Notes under the pieces: generated by a model
Database searches by the model: none
The model's input: only the letters and a program-made list of their open reading frames with translations
What the model was told of the DNA's origin: nothing
Origin: Novosphingobium sp. RL4
GTDB lineage: Bacteria > Pseudomonadota > Alphaproteobacteria > Sphingomonadales > Sphingomonadaceae
Direction: 5' to 3'
NCBI RefSeq assembly: GCF_035658495.1
Contig: NZ_CP141945.1
Span: 1,048,501 to 1,112,500, forward strand
Length of the DNA stretch: 64,000 nucleotides
Translations under genes and position numbers: made by a program
Part shown: one piece after another, positions 28,163 to 37,249 of the stretch
Numbering within the stretch: position 1 is the first letter of the stretch
How the letters are laid out: each line of letters opens with the position of its first letter

Positions 28163-28300
28163 GCGAAACGTGCCGCAAAACATCGTTCGAACTGACTGTA
28201 ACGCTGCGGGAAAGCCGCCGATACGAACATAGTTTAACGCGGCTCGGGCGCAGGAGCCCGATATGAAGGCGGTTCGGGTCGGGAAATGATGGAGGGCTTG

Positions 28301-29329
28301 ATGGCCGGTTTTGTACGAGACATTCTTACGACGCTCTCTTACGAACCCCATCCTTCCGAAGGGCCTGGCGTTGACGGCGAAGCGTTATCGCGGCTCGACC
28401 AGAGACTGGCCGGGTTCGTGCAGGGCGGCGGACGGGCGCGGACGGCGATCTCGATCCGCCCTGCCGATTGCAGCGTCTGGGATGGAAATCCGCGCGACGT
28501 GCCAGGACTGTCGGCTGAAAGCTGCCGTTCGCTTATCGAATCCATCGCGCAGGAGGATGGGAACCGGATTCCCGTGCTGGTAAGGCACAATCCTCCCGGT
28601 TCTGATCATCCCTATCAGTTGCTGGTGGGTAGCCGGAGGCGCTTCTCGGTTGACTGGCTCAATCACAATGGGCGACCGGAAATCCGGTTGACCGCGCTCA
28701 TCGTGGATCTCACCGACGAGGAGGCGTTCCGCCTCGCGGATATCGAAAATCGCGAACGCGAGGATATCACCGAACTGGATCGCGCTCGCAGCTACCAGAA
28801 TGCGGTCGATCGCTTTTATGGCGGTGTGCAGTCGCGGATGGCCGAAGCGCTCAACCTGTCGAACAGCCAGCTCAGCAGGTTGCTTGCGTTGGCGCAGATG
28901 CCGGACGATGTCGTAAATGCTTTCGCCACACGCGATGAATTGCGCGTTCGCCATTCCGAAGTTCTGACGCCGCTTCTGCGCCGCCCGGAGCAATGCCAGC
29001 GCGTTCTCGTAACCGCGCGGCAGATCGGTGAGGAACAACAGCGTCTCGCGGCCTCCGGGGAGCGTATGATTCCGGCCGCGACGGTGTTGAGCCGCCTCAA
29101 GGAGGCAGGCAAGGAAGGCGATGCGCGAAAGGGGAACGACACCCCCCTGATCGTGGGAGACGCACGGGTAGGCAGGATCAAACCCGCACGCGAGGGTGTT
29201 TCCGTCGATCTGATTGTCAGCGAGGATACCGATATCGATGCCTTGCTACGGGCCCTGCGGGTCGCGCTGATCGATAGTCGCAGACAGTTGCCGGCCGATG
29301 CCGATATCGGCGACGACGGATTCTCATGA
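28301..29329 (+). CDS. Second, orphan ParB-family protein
   Basis: A 342-residue ParB-like protein clearly related to the ParB at 15232-16326. It shares the box LLVGSRRRFSVDWL (usual GERR replaced by GSRR), the stretch EEAFRLADIENR and the helix-turn-helix AEALNLSNSQLSRLLALAQM. It has no ParA gene beside it. ATG 28301 was chosen because GGAGG lies 5 bp upstream; ATG 28286 is also in frame. Possible roles are a second centromere-binding protein, a transcription factor of the Noc/KorB type, or a remnant of a merged replicon. It precedes the collagen-like genes after a hairpin and a 700-bp space. Confidence 0.85.
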   Translation: MAGFVRDILTTLSYEPHPSEGPGVDGEALSRLDQRLAGFVQGGGRARTAISIRPADCSVWDGNPRDVPGLSAESCRSLIESIAQEDGNRIPVLVRHNPPGSDHPYQLLVGSRRRFSVDWLNHNGRPEIRLTALIVDLTDEEAFRLADIENREREDITELDRARSYQNAVDRFYGGVQSRMAEALNLSNSQLSRLLALAQMPDDVVNAFATRDELRVRHSEVLTPLLRRPEQCQRVLVTARQIGEEQQRLAASGERMIPAATVLSRLKEAGKEGDARKGNDTPLIVGDARVGRIKPAREGVSVDLIVSEDTDIDALLRALRVALIDSRRQLPADADIGDDGFS

Positions 29330-29359
29330 TCTAGTTTACGACCTAGCTGAGAAGTGTCT

Positions 29360-29380
29360 GCCGCTTTCGCGGCGCTTTTC
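29360..29380 (+). terminator. Possible terminator after the orphan ParB
   Basis: GCCGC-TTTC-GCGGC (29360-29373) is a compact hairpin with a UUCG-like loop, followed by GCTTTTC, 30 bp after the stop codon. The stem is only 5 bp, so this is a moderate candidate. Confidence 0.5.
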
Positions 29381-30027
29381 GGGCTTGGCGCCTGAAGACG
29401 CGGGAATTGCGCGTCTGTCAGCTATCGCGCGCTCGCCTTGCGCGTGATGCACTGTTCTACCGTATTTTCGGAGAGCGACCGGTTCTCCGCCGGTTTTGCC
29501 GCCATGCGCTGCGTGCGAGCGGCGGGCTTGTTGTCGTCGCCATCCCCAGGATTACCGGACCAACCGATTTTTCGCCCGGTTTCGGGAGCGGGGTTTGGCG
29601 GAGCGAGGCGGCTACGGGCGGGTGATGACGGTCGCATATCTCCCGGCAGCAGAGGTGGTATTCCGACTCTGAAGCCGGGGCCTCGTGTGCTGCGGTCTGA
29701 TGCCCCGGTTCAGGCGTAAAGCACCGGCTGTGCCGCCCTAACAACACTCACTCCGGCTTGATTGCCAAATCCAGGCATAAGCGCGGATTGCGTGCGCTGC
29801 GCGGCCATTTGCGAGCTTCAATCCAGCGAAAGGCTGGCATTTTCGCGGGATTATATCCCAAAGTCAGTAATTTGCGTGGGGCGAAAGGCATATCGCGCAT
29901 TCCCGAAGCGGGACTGGTTCCGGGCCAGGGACAGCAGGTTCTGCGCGGTTCCTTCTCGGCGAGAGGAGCCCTCCATGATGCGCTTAGGCTTCGGCGCAGT
30001 GGGCAATTTCCATGGAGGTTAATCGAG
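29381..30027. other. 647-bp leader region before the first collagen-like gene
   Basis: No gene is supported on either strand; short open frames lack ribosome sites. The following gene's frame is open to 29758, but the protein start with signal peptide lies at 30028. The DNA is mixed in composition with AT-richer parts near 29830-29900. It may hold a regulated promoter and a long 5' leader. Confidence 0.4.
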
Positions 30028-32352
30028 ATGCCGCGTCAACAACCGCGCCGTTCCACAAGGCATGTCCTGCTTTGTGCGACTGCAATTCCGCTTCTGCTGT
30101 TGGGTGCCTGTGCCGATGGAGTCGGCTTCAGGGTTGGCGCCGGCGGTGGAGGATCACCGTCCGGTCCGACTGGACCTACCAGCCCGACTGGCCCCACCGG
30201 CCCCACCGGCCCGAGTGATCCGAGCGGCCCGACTGGCCCGACTGGCCCGACTGGCCCGACTGGTCCTACTGGCCCGACTGGTCCTACTGGTCCCACAGAT
30301 CCTACTGGCCCGACTGGCCCGACTAATCCGACCGGCCCGACCGGCCCCACCGGCCCCACCGGCCCCACCGGCCCAACCGGTCCCACCGGCCCAACCGGTC
30401 CCACCGGCCCAACCGGTCCCACCGGCCCAACCGGTCCCACCGGCCCAACCGGTCCCACCGGCCCAACTGGTCCCACCAGCCCGACTGGCCCAACCGGTCC
30501 AACCGGTCCCACCGGCCCGACCGGCCCAACCGGTCCCACCGGCCCCACCGGTCCCACCGGCCCGACCGGCCCCACCAGCCCGACTGGCCCAACCGGTCCG
30601 ACTGGCCCTACCGGCCCGACTGGTCCCACCGGCCCGACTGGTCCCACAGGTCCAACCAATCCGACCGGCCCAGCAGGCTTCACCGGGCCGCTTGCCGGTG
30701 TGACTGTGGGTGGTGGCGGGCTGCTTGGCCCCAGCGGCTCAGGTACACTGATCGATGTCAATGTGGCCCCCGGCACAGCGACCACGAACGGAAGCGGTAT
30801 CGCGGTCGACCTGCTCACGGGTGATGGACAAGTCGTCAACGTGGCGCTTCCCACCACGACCGAGCAAACGCAACAAGCTCTCGCGCCGCTGGGTTCGTTG
30901 ACTGGCGCCTTGCTGGGCGATCAGGTCGGCGGAACGGTGACGCAGTTGACCAATGGCCTTGCACCCACCGTGGCCACGGTCACTTCGACAGTAGACAGCA
31001 TCACTTCGCCCCTGCTCGATACGGTCAACGGCGTGCTGTCGCCCGTGCTGGGCAATGGCGGGCTGCTGTCGCCCGTCACCGGCCAGCTCGGAGGGCTCAT
31101 TGATGGACTGACCGGAAGCCTTGGAGGAGGCAATACCGATCCCGCAAGGACTTACGATGGGCCATTGCTGGGTCTCGACCTGGGCAACAATGTCCTGACC
31201 GGACCGAGCAGCGGGGATACGCTGCTGGGCCTCAACGTCCTGTCCGAAAACCCCGGCCTGACTTCGGGACAACTGGTAACGGCCGACGTGCTTTCGAACG
31301 GCAACGTAGTCGACCTGACGCTGCCGACTACGGCCGAAGGCGTGGCAGCCGGACTGGCACCCCTGGGCAATCTCACCGGCGCGCTTCTCGGCGAGCAGGT
31401 TGGCGGGACAGTCGATCAACTGACCAATACGCTTGCTCCCGTGATCGCTCCGGTAACCGCGATCGTGGATAGCGTGACGTCTCCGTTGCTCGATACCGTC
31501 AACGGCTCGCTGGGCGGCATCGTTGGTGGGCTCGGTCCTGTCGGCGGATCTTCGGTCCTCGCCCCGGTAACGGGCCTCGTCGATGGTGTGCTGGGCGGCC
31601 TTACGGGCGGCACCAGCGACGGCGGCCTGCTGGCGCCGGTCACGGGTCTTGTCGGTGGTCTCACCGGCGGCACGACGGACGGCGGCGTGCTTGCTCCGGT
31701 GACCGGGCTTGTCGACGGTGTGCTGGGCGGCCTTACGGGCGGCACCAGTGACGGCGGCCTGCTGGCGCCGGTCACGGGTCTTGTCGGTGGCCTCACCGGC
31801 GGCACGACGGACGGCGGCGTGCTTGCTCCGGTGACCGGGCTTGTCGACGGTGTGCTGGGCGGCCTTACGGGTGGTACCAGTGACGGCGGCCTGCTGGCGC
31901 CGGTCACGGGTCTTGTCGGTGGTCTCACCGGCGGCACCAGTGACGGCGGCGTGCTTGCCCCGGTGACCGGGCTTGTCGACGGTGTGCTGGGCGGCCTTAC
32001 GGGTGGTACCAGTGACGGCGGCCTGCTGGCGCCGGTCACGGGCCTTGTCGGCGGTCTCACCGGCGGCACGACGGACGGCGGCGTGCTTGCTCCGGTGACC
32101 GGGCTTGTCGACGGTGTGCTTGGCGGCCTTACGGGCGGCACCAGTGATGGCGGCCTGCTGGCGCCGGTCACGGGCCTTGTCGGTGGTCTCACCGGCGGCA
32201 CGACGGACGGCGGCGTGCTTGCTCCCGTTACCGGTCTTGTCGGTGGCCTGACCGGATCGACCTCCGGCTCGGGAACGGGGACGACGACCGGTTCGGTACT
32301 GGCTCCGGTAACGGGCCTCGTCGGATCGCTGCTCGGCGGTCTCGGGAAATAA
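30028..32352 (+). CDS. Collagen-like lipoprotein 1 with Gly-Pro-Thr tract and C-terminal tandem repeats
   Basis: A 774-residue protein. A lipoprotein signal peptide ends in LLLGAC, with the lipidated cysteine at C28. Residues 46-219 form 58 triplets, almost all GPT, with seven triplets in which Gly is replaced (3 S, 2 D, 2 N). Two related globular segments follow (near 245-345 and 375-500), each with a PTTxExxxxxLAPLG and LTGALLGxQVGGTV pattern. The last 270 residues are tandem repeats built on [15 protein letters not shown]. Bacterial collagen-like proteins form triple helices at the cell surface, and GPT-rich ones such as BclA are glycosylated on threonine. The start ATG 30028 follows GGAGG. 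A paralogue follows downstream. Confidence 0.88.
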   Translation: MPRQQPRRSTRHVLLCATAIPLLLLGACADGVGFRVGAGGGGSPSGPTGPTSPTGPTGPTGPSDPSGPTGPTGPTGPTGPTGPTGPTGPTDPTGPTGPTNPTGPTGPTGPTGPTGPTGPTGPTGPTGPTGPTGPTGPTGPTGPTGPTGPTSPTGPTGPTGPTGPTGPTGPTGPTGPTGPTGPTSPTGPTGPTGPTGPTGPTGPTGPTGPTNPTGPAGFTGPLAGVTVGGGGLLGPSGSGTLIDVNVAPGTATTNGSGIAVDLLTGDGQVVNVALPTTTEQTQQALAPLGSLTGALLGDQVGGTVTQLTNGLAPTVATVTSTVDSITSPLLDTVNGVLSPVLGNGGLLSPVTGQLGGLIDGLTGSLGGGNTDPARTYDGPLLGLDLGNNVLTGPSSGDTLLGLNVLSENPGLTSGQLVTADVLSNGNVVDLTLPTTAEGVAAGLAPLGNLTGALLGEQVGGTVDQLTNTLAPVIAPVTAIVDSVTSPLLDTVNGSLGGIVGGLGPVGGSSVLAPVTGLVDGVLGGLTGGTSDGGLLAPVTGLVGGLTGGTTDGGVLAPVTGLVDGVLGGLTGGTSDGGLLAPVTGLVGGLTGGTTDGGVLAPVTGLVDGVLGGLTGGTSDGGLLAPVTGLVGGLTGGTSDGGVLAPVTGLVDGVLGGLTGGTSDGGLLAPVTGLVGGLTGGTTDGGVLAPVTGLVDGVLGGLTGGTSDGGLLAPVTGLVGGLTGGTTDGGVLAPVTGLVGGLTGSTSGSGTGTTTGSVLAPVTGLVGSLLGGLGK
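30163..30684 (+). repeat. 9-bp triplet tract encoding 58 Gly-X-Y units
   Basis: The DNA repeats a 9-bp unit of type GGYCCNACN (GGCCCGACT, GGTCCCACC and relatives). Third positions vary between units, so it is not a perfect microsatellite, but longer blocks such as GGTCCCACCGGCCCAACC recur in tandem. Slippage or recombination could change the length in steps of three residues. Confidence 0.85.
31555..32247 (+). repeat. 132-bp tandem repeat (minisatellite) in the collagen-like gene
   Basis: Near-identical 132-bp units start at 31621, 31753, 31885, 32017 and 32149, with a preceding half-unit from about 31555. Each unit encodes 44 residues in two related halves: [20 protein letters not shown] and a 24-residue version containing [17 protein letters not shown]. 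Sequence identity between units is very high even at silent positions, which points to recent duplication or ongoing homogenisation. Confidence 0.9.
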
Positions 32353-32833
32353 TCGCTATGTGTGCCCGGCGCCCCACAACCCCATGGCTGGGCACACAAA
32401 CGACCCTCCCCTTCTGAAACGGGGGGCGGGGAAGAGGAGGCAGTCCCGGCGACGGGGCTGCCTCTTCGATTCTGTCGTCAGAGATATTGTGGAATGGCCG
32501 GGATGGAGGAAATCAGTTTCTGCGCCGACGCAAAATGAGCCGGAATGAGCATTTAACCATTTCGGCCGTCATGGCAGGGATTTTCGGGCCTTGCCGGGGC
32601 TTGGCCCGCAGGATTTCCGTTATCGGGTAAGCCTTTCCGGGATTTTGCGTGTCCATGGCGGCTGTCTCCCGGTCTGCACATCGCGCTTGGTTACCAACGC
32701 AGTGACCTGATCGGAACCGCACTTCGGGACATGGCCGGGGCGGCTCCTTCTGGACGCGATCCAGCACGCGGCGTGGTTCTATCGTGAATTCCAATGAAGC
32801 CGGCGAAGGCCGACAGCACATTGGAGAAGACCC
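32353..32833. other. 481-bp space between the two collagen-like genes
   Basis: No gene is supported. It contains a hairpin, GAGGCAG with CTGCCTC at 32437-32464 enclosing CCC/GGG pairs, about 85 bp after the stop codon. This may end the first transcript, although no T-run follows. The second half probably holds the promoter of the second collagen-like gene. Confidence 0.5.
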
Positions 32834-34306
32834 ATGGCGACACGTTGTTACCCCAAGTTCAAAAGGCACGTCCTGCTAGCGTCGACCACGCTTCCTTTGC
32901 TGCTGGTCGCGGCATGTGCCGGAGGAGTGGGCTTCGAGAGCGGTAATCCCACCGGTCCGAACAATCCCAGCGGCCCGACGGGCCCTACCGGTCCCACCGG
33001 CCCCACCGGCCCCACCGGCCCCACCGGCCCCACCGGCCCCACCGGTCCCACCGGTCCCACCGGCCCCACCGGCCCTACCGGCCCTACCGGCCCTACCGGC
33101 CCTACCGGTCCTACCGGCCCTACCGGCCCTACCGAACCAACCGGTCCCACAACCTTCACCGGTCCGCTTGCCGGGGTCGGCGTCGGTGGCACCGATCTGC
33201 TCGGGCCAAGCGGTGCGGGAACGCTGATCGATGTGAACGTGGCGCCGGGCACGGCTACCTCGAATGGCAGCGGCCTCGTGGTCGACGTGCTGACGGGAGA
33301 CGGAAAGGTTGTGCAGGTCACTCTGCCCACCACGACCGCGCAGACGCAGCAGGCTCTCGCGCCGCTGGGTTCGTTGACGGGCGCTCTTCTGGGCGATCAG
33401 GTTGGCGGTACGGTGACGCAGGTGACGAATGGCCTGGCGCCCACCGTTGCGACGGTGACGTCCACCGTGAACGGCATCACCTCGCCCCTGCTGGATACCG
33501 TCAATGGCGCCCTGTCGCCGCTCACCGGCGAGACCGGGATACTGGCTCCGGTCACCGGCCAGCTCGGCGGCCTCGTCGATGGGCTGACGGGCGGCCTGGG
33601 CGGGGGCAGCAACGATCCCGCGCGCACTTACGATGGGCCGCTGCTGGGGCTGGACCTCGGCAACAACGTGGTGTCCGGGCCGAGCACGAACGATACGCTT
33701 GTCGGCCTCAATGTCCTTTCCGACAATCCAGGCCTTACTTCGGGGCAACTGGTCACGGCCGATGTGCTTGCTGACGGCAACGTCCTCGCAGTCACGCTGC
33801 CGACCACCAGCGAAGGCGTGGCCGCCGGGCTGGCGCCGGTCGGCAATCTGGCTGGCGCCCTGCTCGGCGAGCAGGCCGGCGGGATCGTGGATCAGGTGAC
33901 GACAGGTGTGGCACCCGTGATCGCGCCGGTAACGGCCACTGTCGATGCCGTGACGTCGCCGTTGCTCGCCACTGTCAATGGATCGCTTGGGTCTATCACC
34001 GGCAACCTGGGGACCGGAGCAGGTGCGGGATCGCTACTTGAGCCGGTGACAGGGCTCGTCGGCGGGCTCGTCGGAGGCCTCGGGAATGGTTCGACCGGGA
34101 CCGGCGCGGTGCTGGCGCCGGTGACAGGGCTGGTCGATGGCCTGACCGGCGGCCTCACAGGAGGGCTCACGGGAGGCGGAAGTGGTTCAGGGGCTGTCCT
34201 CGCGCCGGTTACGGGTGTCGTCACCTCGCTGGTGGGCGGTCTTACCGGAAGCACGTCCGGCTCCGGTTCGCTGCTGGGCGGACTGCTCGGCGGTTCCGGC
34301 AACTGA
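32834..34306 (+). CDS. Collagen-like lipoprotein 2 (paralogue)
   Basis: A 490-residue paralogue of the preceding lipoprotein. Signal peptide and lipobox (LLVAAC) again place the lipidated cysteine at C28. Residues 41-106 form 22 Gly-X-Y triplets, mostly GPT, with an N and an E replacing Gly at the ends. The two globular segments ([24 protein letters not shown], then [13 protein letters not shown]) match those of protein 1 closely. The C-terminal repeat region is much shorter and irregular ([15 protein letters not shown]). The start follows GGAGAAG. The shared layout suggests a tandem duplication followed by repeat expansion in protein 1 or loss here. The two may form heterotrimers through their GPT tracts, but this is inference. 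Confidence 0.88.
   Translation: MATRCYPKFKRHVLLASTTLPLLLVAACAGGVGFESGNPTGPNNPSGPTGPTGPTGPTGPTGPTGPTGPTGPTGPTGPTGPTGPTGPTGPTGPTGPTGPTEPTGPTTFTGPLAGVGVGGTDLLGPSGAGTLIDVNVAPGTATSNGSGLVVDVLTGDGKVVQVTLPTTTAQTQQALAPLGSLTGALLGDQVGGTVTQVTNGLAPTVATVTSTVNGITSPLLDTVNGALSPLTGETGILAPVTGQLGGLVDGLTGGLGGGSNDPARTYDGPLLGLDLGNNVVSGPSTNDTLVGLNVLSDNPGLTSGQLVTADVLADGNVLAVTLPTTSEGVAAGLAPVGNLAGALLGEQAGGIVDQVTTGVAPVIAPVTATVDAVTSPLLATVNGSLGSITGNLGTGAGAGSLLEPVTGLVGGLVGGLGNGSTGTGAVLAPVTGLVDGLTGGLTGGLTGGGSGSGAVLAPVTGVVTSLVGGLTGSTSGSGSLLGGLLGGSGN
32954..33151 (+). repeat. Triplet tract encoding 22 Gly-X-Y units
   Basis: The 9-bp units are of type GGCCCCACC and GGCCCTACC. Blocks of identical units (for example several GGCCCTACC in a row near 33068-33130) show recent local duplication and make this tract more homogeneous than the one in the first collagen-like gene. 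Confidence 0.82.
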
Positions 34307-34374
34307 TTGGCCGGCCCGTGCAGGCTGCGGCCTGCGCGGGCCTCCCCGCCACAACCCCTTCGGATCGCGCCAAG

Positions 34375-35724
34375 ATGATCGACCTCGACAAGATCAGCCC
34401 GCCCAATCGTTGCAGCAATTACCTTCTGATCGTCCGCCTCGACAACGCGCGGGCCATCGCCTCTGTCTATGGCGGGGATGCCGTGACGGCCGCTGTCGCG
34501 CATCTTGAGGAGGGGATCGCGGCGAGCCTCAACCCCGCGCGGATATGCGGGATCGATGGCGACGAGATCACCGTGCTCGCCCATGCGGCCTTGCTGGATG
34601 CGGATTTCGTCAGCACGCAGGTCGATGCATTATGCAGGGCATTGTGCCTGTCGCCTGTGCAGCATGGCGGCAACCGGATATTGCTGTCGGTATCTGTCGG
34701 ATACAGCGATCCGGTGCCGGGAATGCTTCCGGAAGATCGTTCGGAAGCCTGCCTGGCTGCCCGGAAACGCCTCGAGGCCGCCTGTTCGCCCGGTGCCGGG
34801 CCGATGCCTTCCACGGTGCAGGGACAGGCGCGCTACCGAGACGACATGACGCGCGCGGTACGGTTCATAGACCAGTTTTCCGGCGGGGAAACGTTCTTCG
34901 CATGGCGGCCGGTTTTCCACTCCCGCGATCCCGATCTGGTCCTGCAGCACGAAGCTTTGCTGCGCGTCTCCGGCCCGCAGGGCGAGCAGGTGGATTGTTC
35001 CGCCGCCTATGCCGCTCTCGAGCGGCTGGGGTTCGTCCATCTTCTCGATCGCGCTCTGGCTCTCAGGGTTCTCGAGGAACTGGAATCCGATCCGCGTGCT
35101 GCGCTGTCGATAGCCATCTCTCCGCAGAGCCTGTCCTTCGCGCTTGGCGGCCCCGATGCCGCGTGGACCGAGTTTCTCGATCGGATTGAGCACAGGCCTG
35201 CCGACGCCGCCCGGCTCACGCTCGAGTTCCATGAATCGGCCGGTTGCCGGTTCTGGCCCGATACGCTCACGTTCCTGAATACACTTCGAGAGCTGGGCGT
35301 GCGCTTTGCGATCTCAGGCTTCGGCGGTGGTCATGCTGCGACCCGGCAACTGGCCGTCCTGCGGCCGGATGCGGTCAAGCTGGATAGCGCCTTCCTGCGC
35401 ACCGCCACGCTCTCGGACCGGAATCGCGCGCGGATCGGGCACCTGATCGGCGAGGCGAAAACGCTCTGCAGCACTGTCATCCTCAGTGGCGCGGAAACGC
35501 CAGCCCAGATCAGGCTCGCGGTGGAGGAGGGCGCCGAATGGCTTGCCGGCGCCCGTCAGGGGCGGGCCGGAATCCCGCGCAACCGGCCTTCCCAGCGGCG
35601 CGAAGGGCTCGCGGCAGGGCCGGGTTCCCGGGCCGCCGTCTTCGCGCCTGTGCTTCCCACGCCGACCCCGTTTTCCCCGGCGCCCTTTTCGACCGGCCGG
35701 GCGAGACAGAGCCCGGTGTTCTGA
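34375..35724 (+). CDS. Degenerate GGDEF-EAL protein, probably enzymatically inactive
   Basis: A 449-residue soluble protein. Residues about 10-110 resemble a GGDEF domain, but the active-site loop reads DGDEI (61-65). Residues about 165-410 are EAL-like. EALLR is kept at 193-197, yet the later catalytic motifs are altered: LEFHES, where the family has a glutamate followed by T/S-E, and ISGFGGGHAAT in place of the DDFGTGxS motif, so both metal-binding aspartates are lost. It is probably a c-di-GMP receptor or protein-protein adaptor rather than an enzyme. The C-terminal 50 residues are Pro/Arg-rich. ATG 34375 was chosen; GTG 34318 is in frame upstream. Confidence 0.75.
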   Translation: MIDLDKISPPNRCSNYLLIVRLDNARAIASVYGGDAVTAAVAHLEEGIAASLNPARICGIDGDEITVLAHAALLDADFVSTQVDALCRALCLSPVQHGGNRILLSVSVGYSDPVPGMLPEDRSEACLAARKRLEAACSPGAGPMPSTVQGQARYRDDMTRAVRFIDQFSGGETFFAWRPVFHSRDPDLVLQHEALLRVSGPQGEQVDCSAAYAALERLGFVHLLDRALALRVLEELESDPRAALSIAISPQSLSFALGGPDAAWTEFLDRIEHRPADAARLTLEFHESAGCRFWPDTLTFLNTLRELGVRFAISGFGGGHAATRQLAVLRPDAVKLDSAFLRTATLSDRNRARIGHLIGEAKTLCSTVILSGAETPAQIRLAVEEGAEWLAGARQGRAGIPRNRPSQRREGLAAGPGSRAAVFAPVLPTPTPFSPAPFSTGRARQSPVF

Positions 35725-35789
35725 ACCGGCCCACACGACTTTCCGTGCCGGTGCTCCGGACGGACCATGACAAACGAAAGGAAGCTGCG

Positions 35790-36002
35790 ATGACGAACGA
35801 CAAGGTCCAGCGTGCACGCGATCTCCTGTGCATCGCACTCGAGATGCTCGACGAGTGCGAAACATTCGTGACCGGAGCACTGGTGTCCGGCGCAATCGAT
35901 TCCCTCGATGGAGAGCGCGGTCCTTCCGGGCCCGTGGTGGAACGCCCCAGTTTGGAGCGCCGTCCCCGTCTTGTCGCGCCGACGATGCGAAGCTGCGCAT
36001 GA
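35790..36002 (+). CDS. Small 70-residue protein co-translated with the PilZ-XRE gene
   Basis: It begins MTNDKVQRARDLLCIALEML, predicted as an acidic amphipathic helix of about 40 residues, followed by a basic tail (VVERPSLERRPRLVAPTMRS). The ribosome site GGAAG is well placed, and its stop codon overlaps the ATG of the next gene (ATGA). I do not recognise a family. The coupling suggests a partner, for example a small regulator binding the PilZ-XRE protein. Confidence 0.6.
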   Translation: MTNDKVQRARDLLCIALEMLDECETFVTGALVSGAIDSLDGERGPSGPVVERPSLERRPRLVAPTMRSCA

Positions 36003-36694
36003 ACCTGGGTCATCACACGCTGCCGGCCCGGCTCGATCGGGCGGATTGCTCCAGCCCGCCCCGGTTCAGCCTCCTGCTGGACACGCAGGTGATCGCTGAT
36101 GGGCATTCGGCCGAAGTATATGTGCACAATCTCTCGCAAGGCGGCCTTCTCGTGGAGGGGGATGTCGAACTGGAGGTGGACGATCCGATCGAGATCGACT
36201 TGCCGATGGCCCCGGGGGTCCCGGCAAGGGTCGTATGGCGCAGCGACAATTTCTTCGGCTGCCGGTTCGAAACGCCGATATCCGCGGCTGTCCTCGGTGC
36301 GGCCCGGCTTCGCGCCGCGCCGGTCGTGTCGGCAAGTGAGCCGGCTCCTGCGCCAGCCCAGGAGGAGGAAGGCGACGCCGATGGTGCTGGCGGCCAGGAA
36401 TCGTTGGCACGCCGCCTGCGGCGTCTGCGCAAGCAGAACGGCTTCAGCCAGGGCGCTCTGGCCGAGCGGATCGGCGTCAGCAAGCCGACGGTCTGGGCAT
36501 GGGAGCATGGTCGGGCGAGGCCGCAGGATGGCCGCATGAAAGTGATTGCCAGTGCGCTGGGCACGTCCATCGACGAACTCGAAGGCCTGCCCCGCAAAGA
36601 CGACCTGGCGTTCGTCATGACGCAGTATCGCGACCAGATTGCGGCGCATTTCAACGTCGCACCGTCAAAGGTACGCATCGTGATCGAGTTTTAA
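35999..36694 (+). CDS. PilZ domain fused to XRE-type helix-turn-helix
   Basis: A 231-residue protein. Residues about 20-105 are PilZ-like, with the second c-di-GMP motif NxSxxG present as NLSQGG (44-49); the first motif RxxxR is incomplete (only R22 of PPRFS is clear). An acidic linker (PAPAQEEEGDADGAGG) follows, then an XRE/Cro-type helix-turn-helix at about 135-195 (RLRKQNGFSQGALAERIGVS then KPTVWAWEHGRARP). The last 35 residues are helical. The layout suggests a transcription factor controlled by c-di-GMP, but binding is uncertain because of the missing arginine. It is translationally coupled to the small protein upstream. Confidence 0.82.
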   Translation: MNLGHHTLPARLDRADCSSPPRFSLLLDTQVIADGHSAEVYVHNLSQGGLLVEGDVELEVDDPIEIDLPMAPGVPARVVWRSDNFFGCRFETPISAAVLGAARLRAAPVVSASEPAPAPAQEEEGDADGAGGQESLARRLRRLRKQNGFSQGALAERIGVSKPTVWAWEHGRARPQDGRMKVIASALGTSIDELEGLPRKDDLAFVMTQYRDQIAAHFNVAPSKVRIVIEF

Positions 36695-36856
36695 GACCAT
36701 TGGTGAGCGCGGAGCAATGCTCCACAGGTTATCCTCATGAAAAGCTGGTCTTTGGCTCGTTCATTTATTGATAATGGAGCGTAGTTATAGGATGGGTAGG
36801 GGGCCAGTGGCGGCTGGTGCTACACGCCACGTCGTCACGGGGAGGATCGAGATCGG

Positions 36857-37249
36857 ATGCACGACGCGCAGGCCAGGGTACTTGTCCTCGATGATTTCTC
36901 GGCGATCGTCGAGGAATTGCTTACGCTGATGTCGCTTCACGGCATTCCCGGCATGGGTGCGTCCAATCTCGGCGAAGCGGTTACGGTTCTGGAGCGGAGC
37001 CCTGAAATCAGCGTGATCGCTTGCGATTTGCGGCTCGACCGGGAATCCGGCCTCGACATCGTTTCGCGGGTTCGCGAACACCCCGAGCTTCGCACCCGGC
37101 ATTTCGAATATCTTTTCATTACCGGGGACCAGATGCGGCCCGAGATGGTGTCCGGCACCTCGTGCTACATGATCTTGACGAAGCCGGTCCAGCCGCAGGA
37201 ACTGATCCGGATGATCCGCAAGCTGCTGGCAAGCGAGGCGCCGGCGTGA
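36857..37249 (+). CDS. Single-domain response regulator
   Basis: A 130-residue receiver domain. The acidic pair is DD in LVLDDFS, the phosphoacceptor is D57 in CDLRLD, the Thr/Ser position lies in LFITGD and the lysine in LTKPV. It has no output domain. Its stop codon overlaps the GTG start of the following histidine kinase (GTGA), so the two form a pair. Single-domain receivers typically relay phosphate or act by binding other proteins. A GGGGAGG ribosome site lies 12 bp upstream of the ATG. Confidence 0.87.
   Translation: MHDAQARVLVLDDFSAIVEELLTLMSLHGIPGMGASNLGEAVTVLERSPEISVIACDLRLDRESGLDIVSRVREHPELRTRHFEYLFITGDQMRPEMVSGTSCYMILTKPVQPQELIRMIRKLLASEAPA

Noticed and set aside
30163..32247. 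Repeat arrays considered as a CRISPR locus
   Set aside because: The repeats are contiguous, in frame and without unique spacers; no cas genes are nearby. They are coding repeats.
30036..33333. Minus-strand frames rich in Gly-Pro-Val opposite the collagen-like tracts
   Set aside because: The 9-bp repeat read in reverse also gives a G-P-V triplet pattern. No signal peptide or ribosome site supports it, while the plus strand gives lipoproteins with lipobox at C28.
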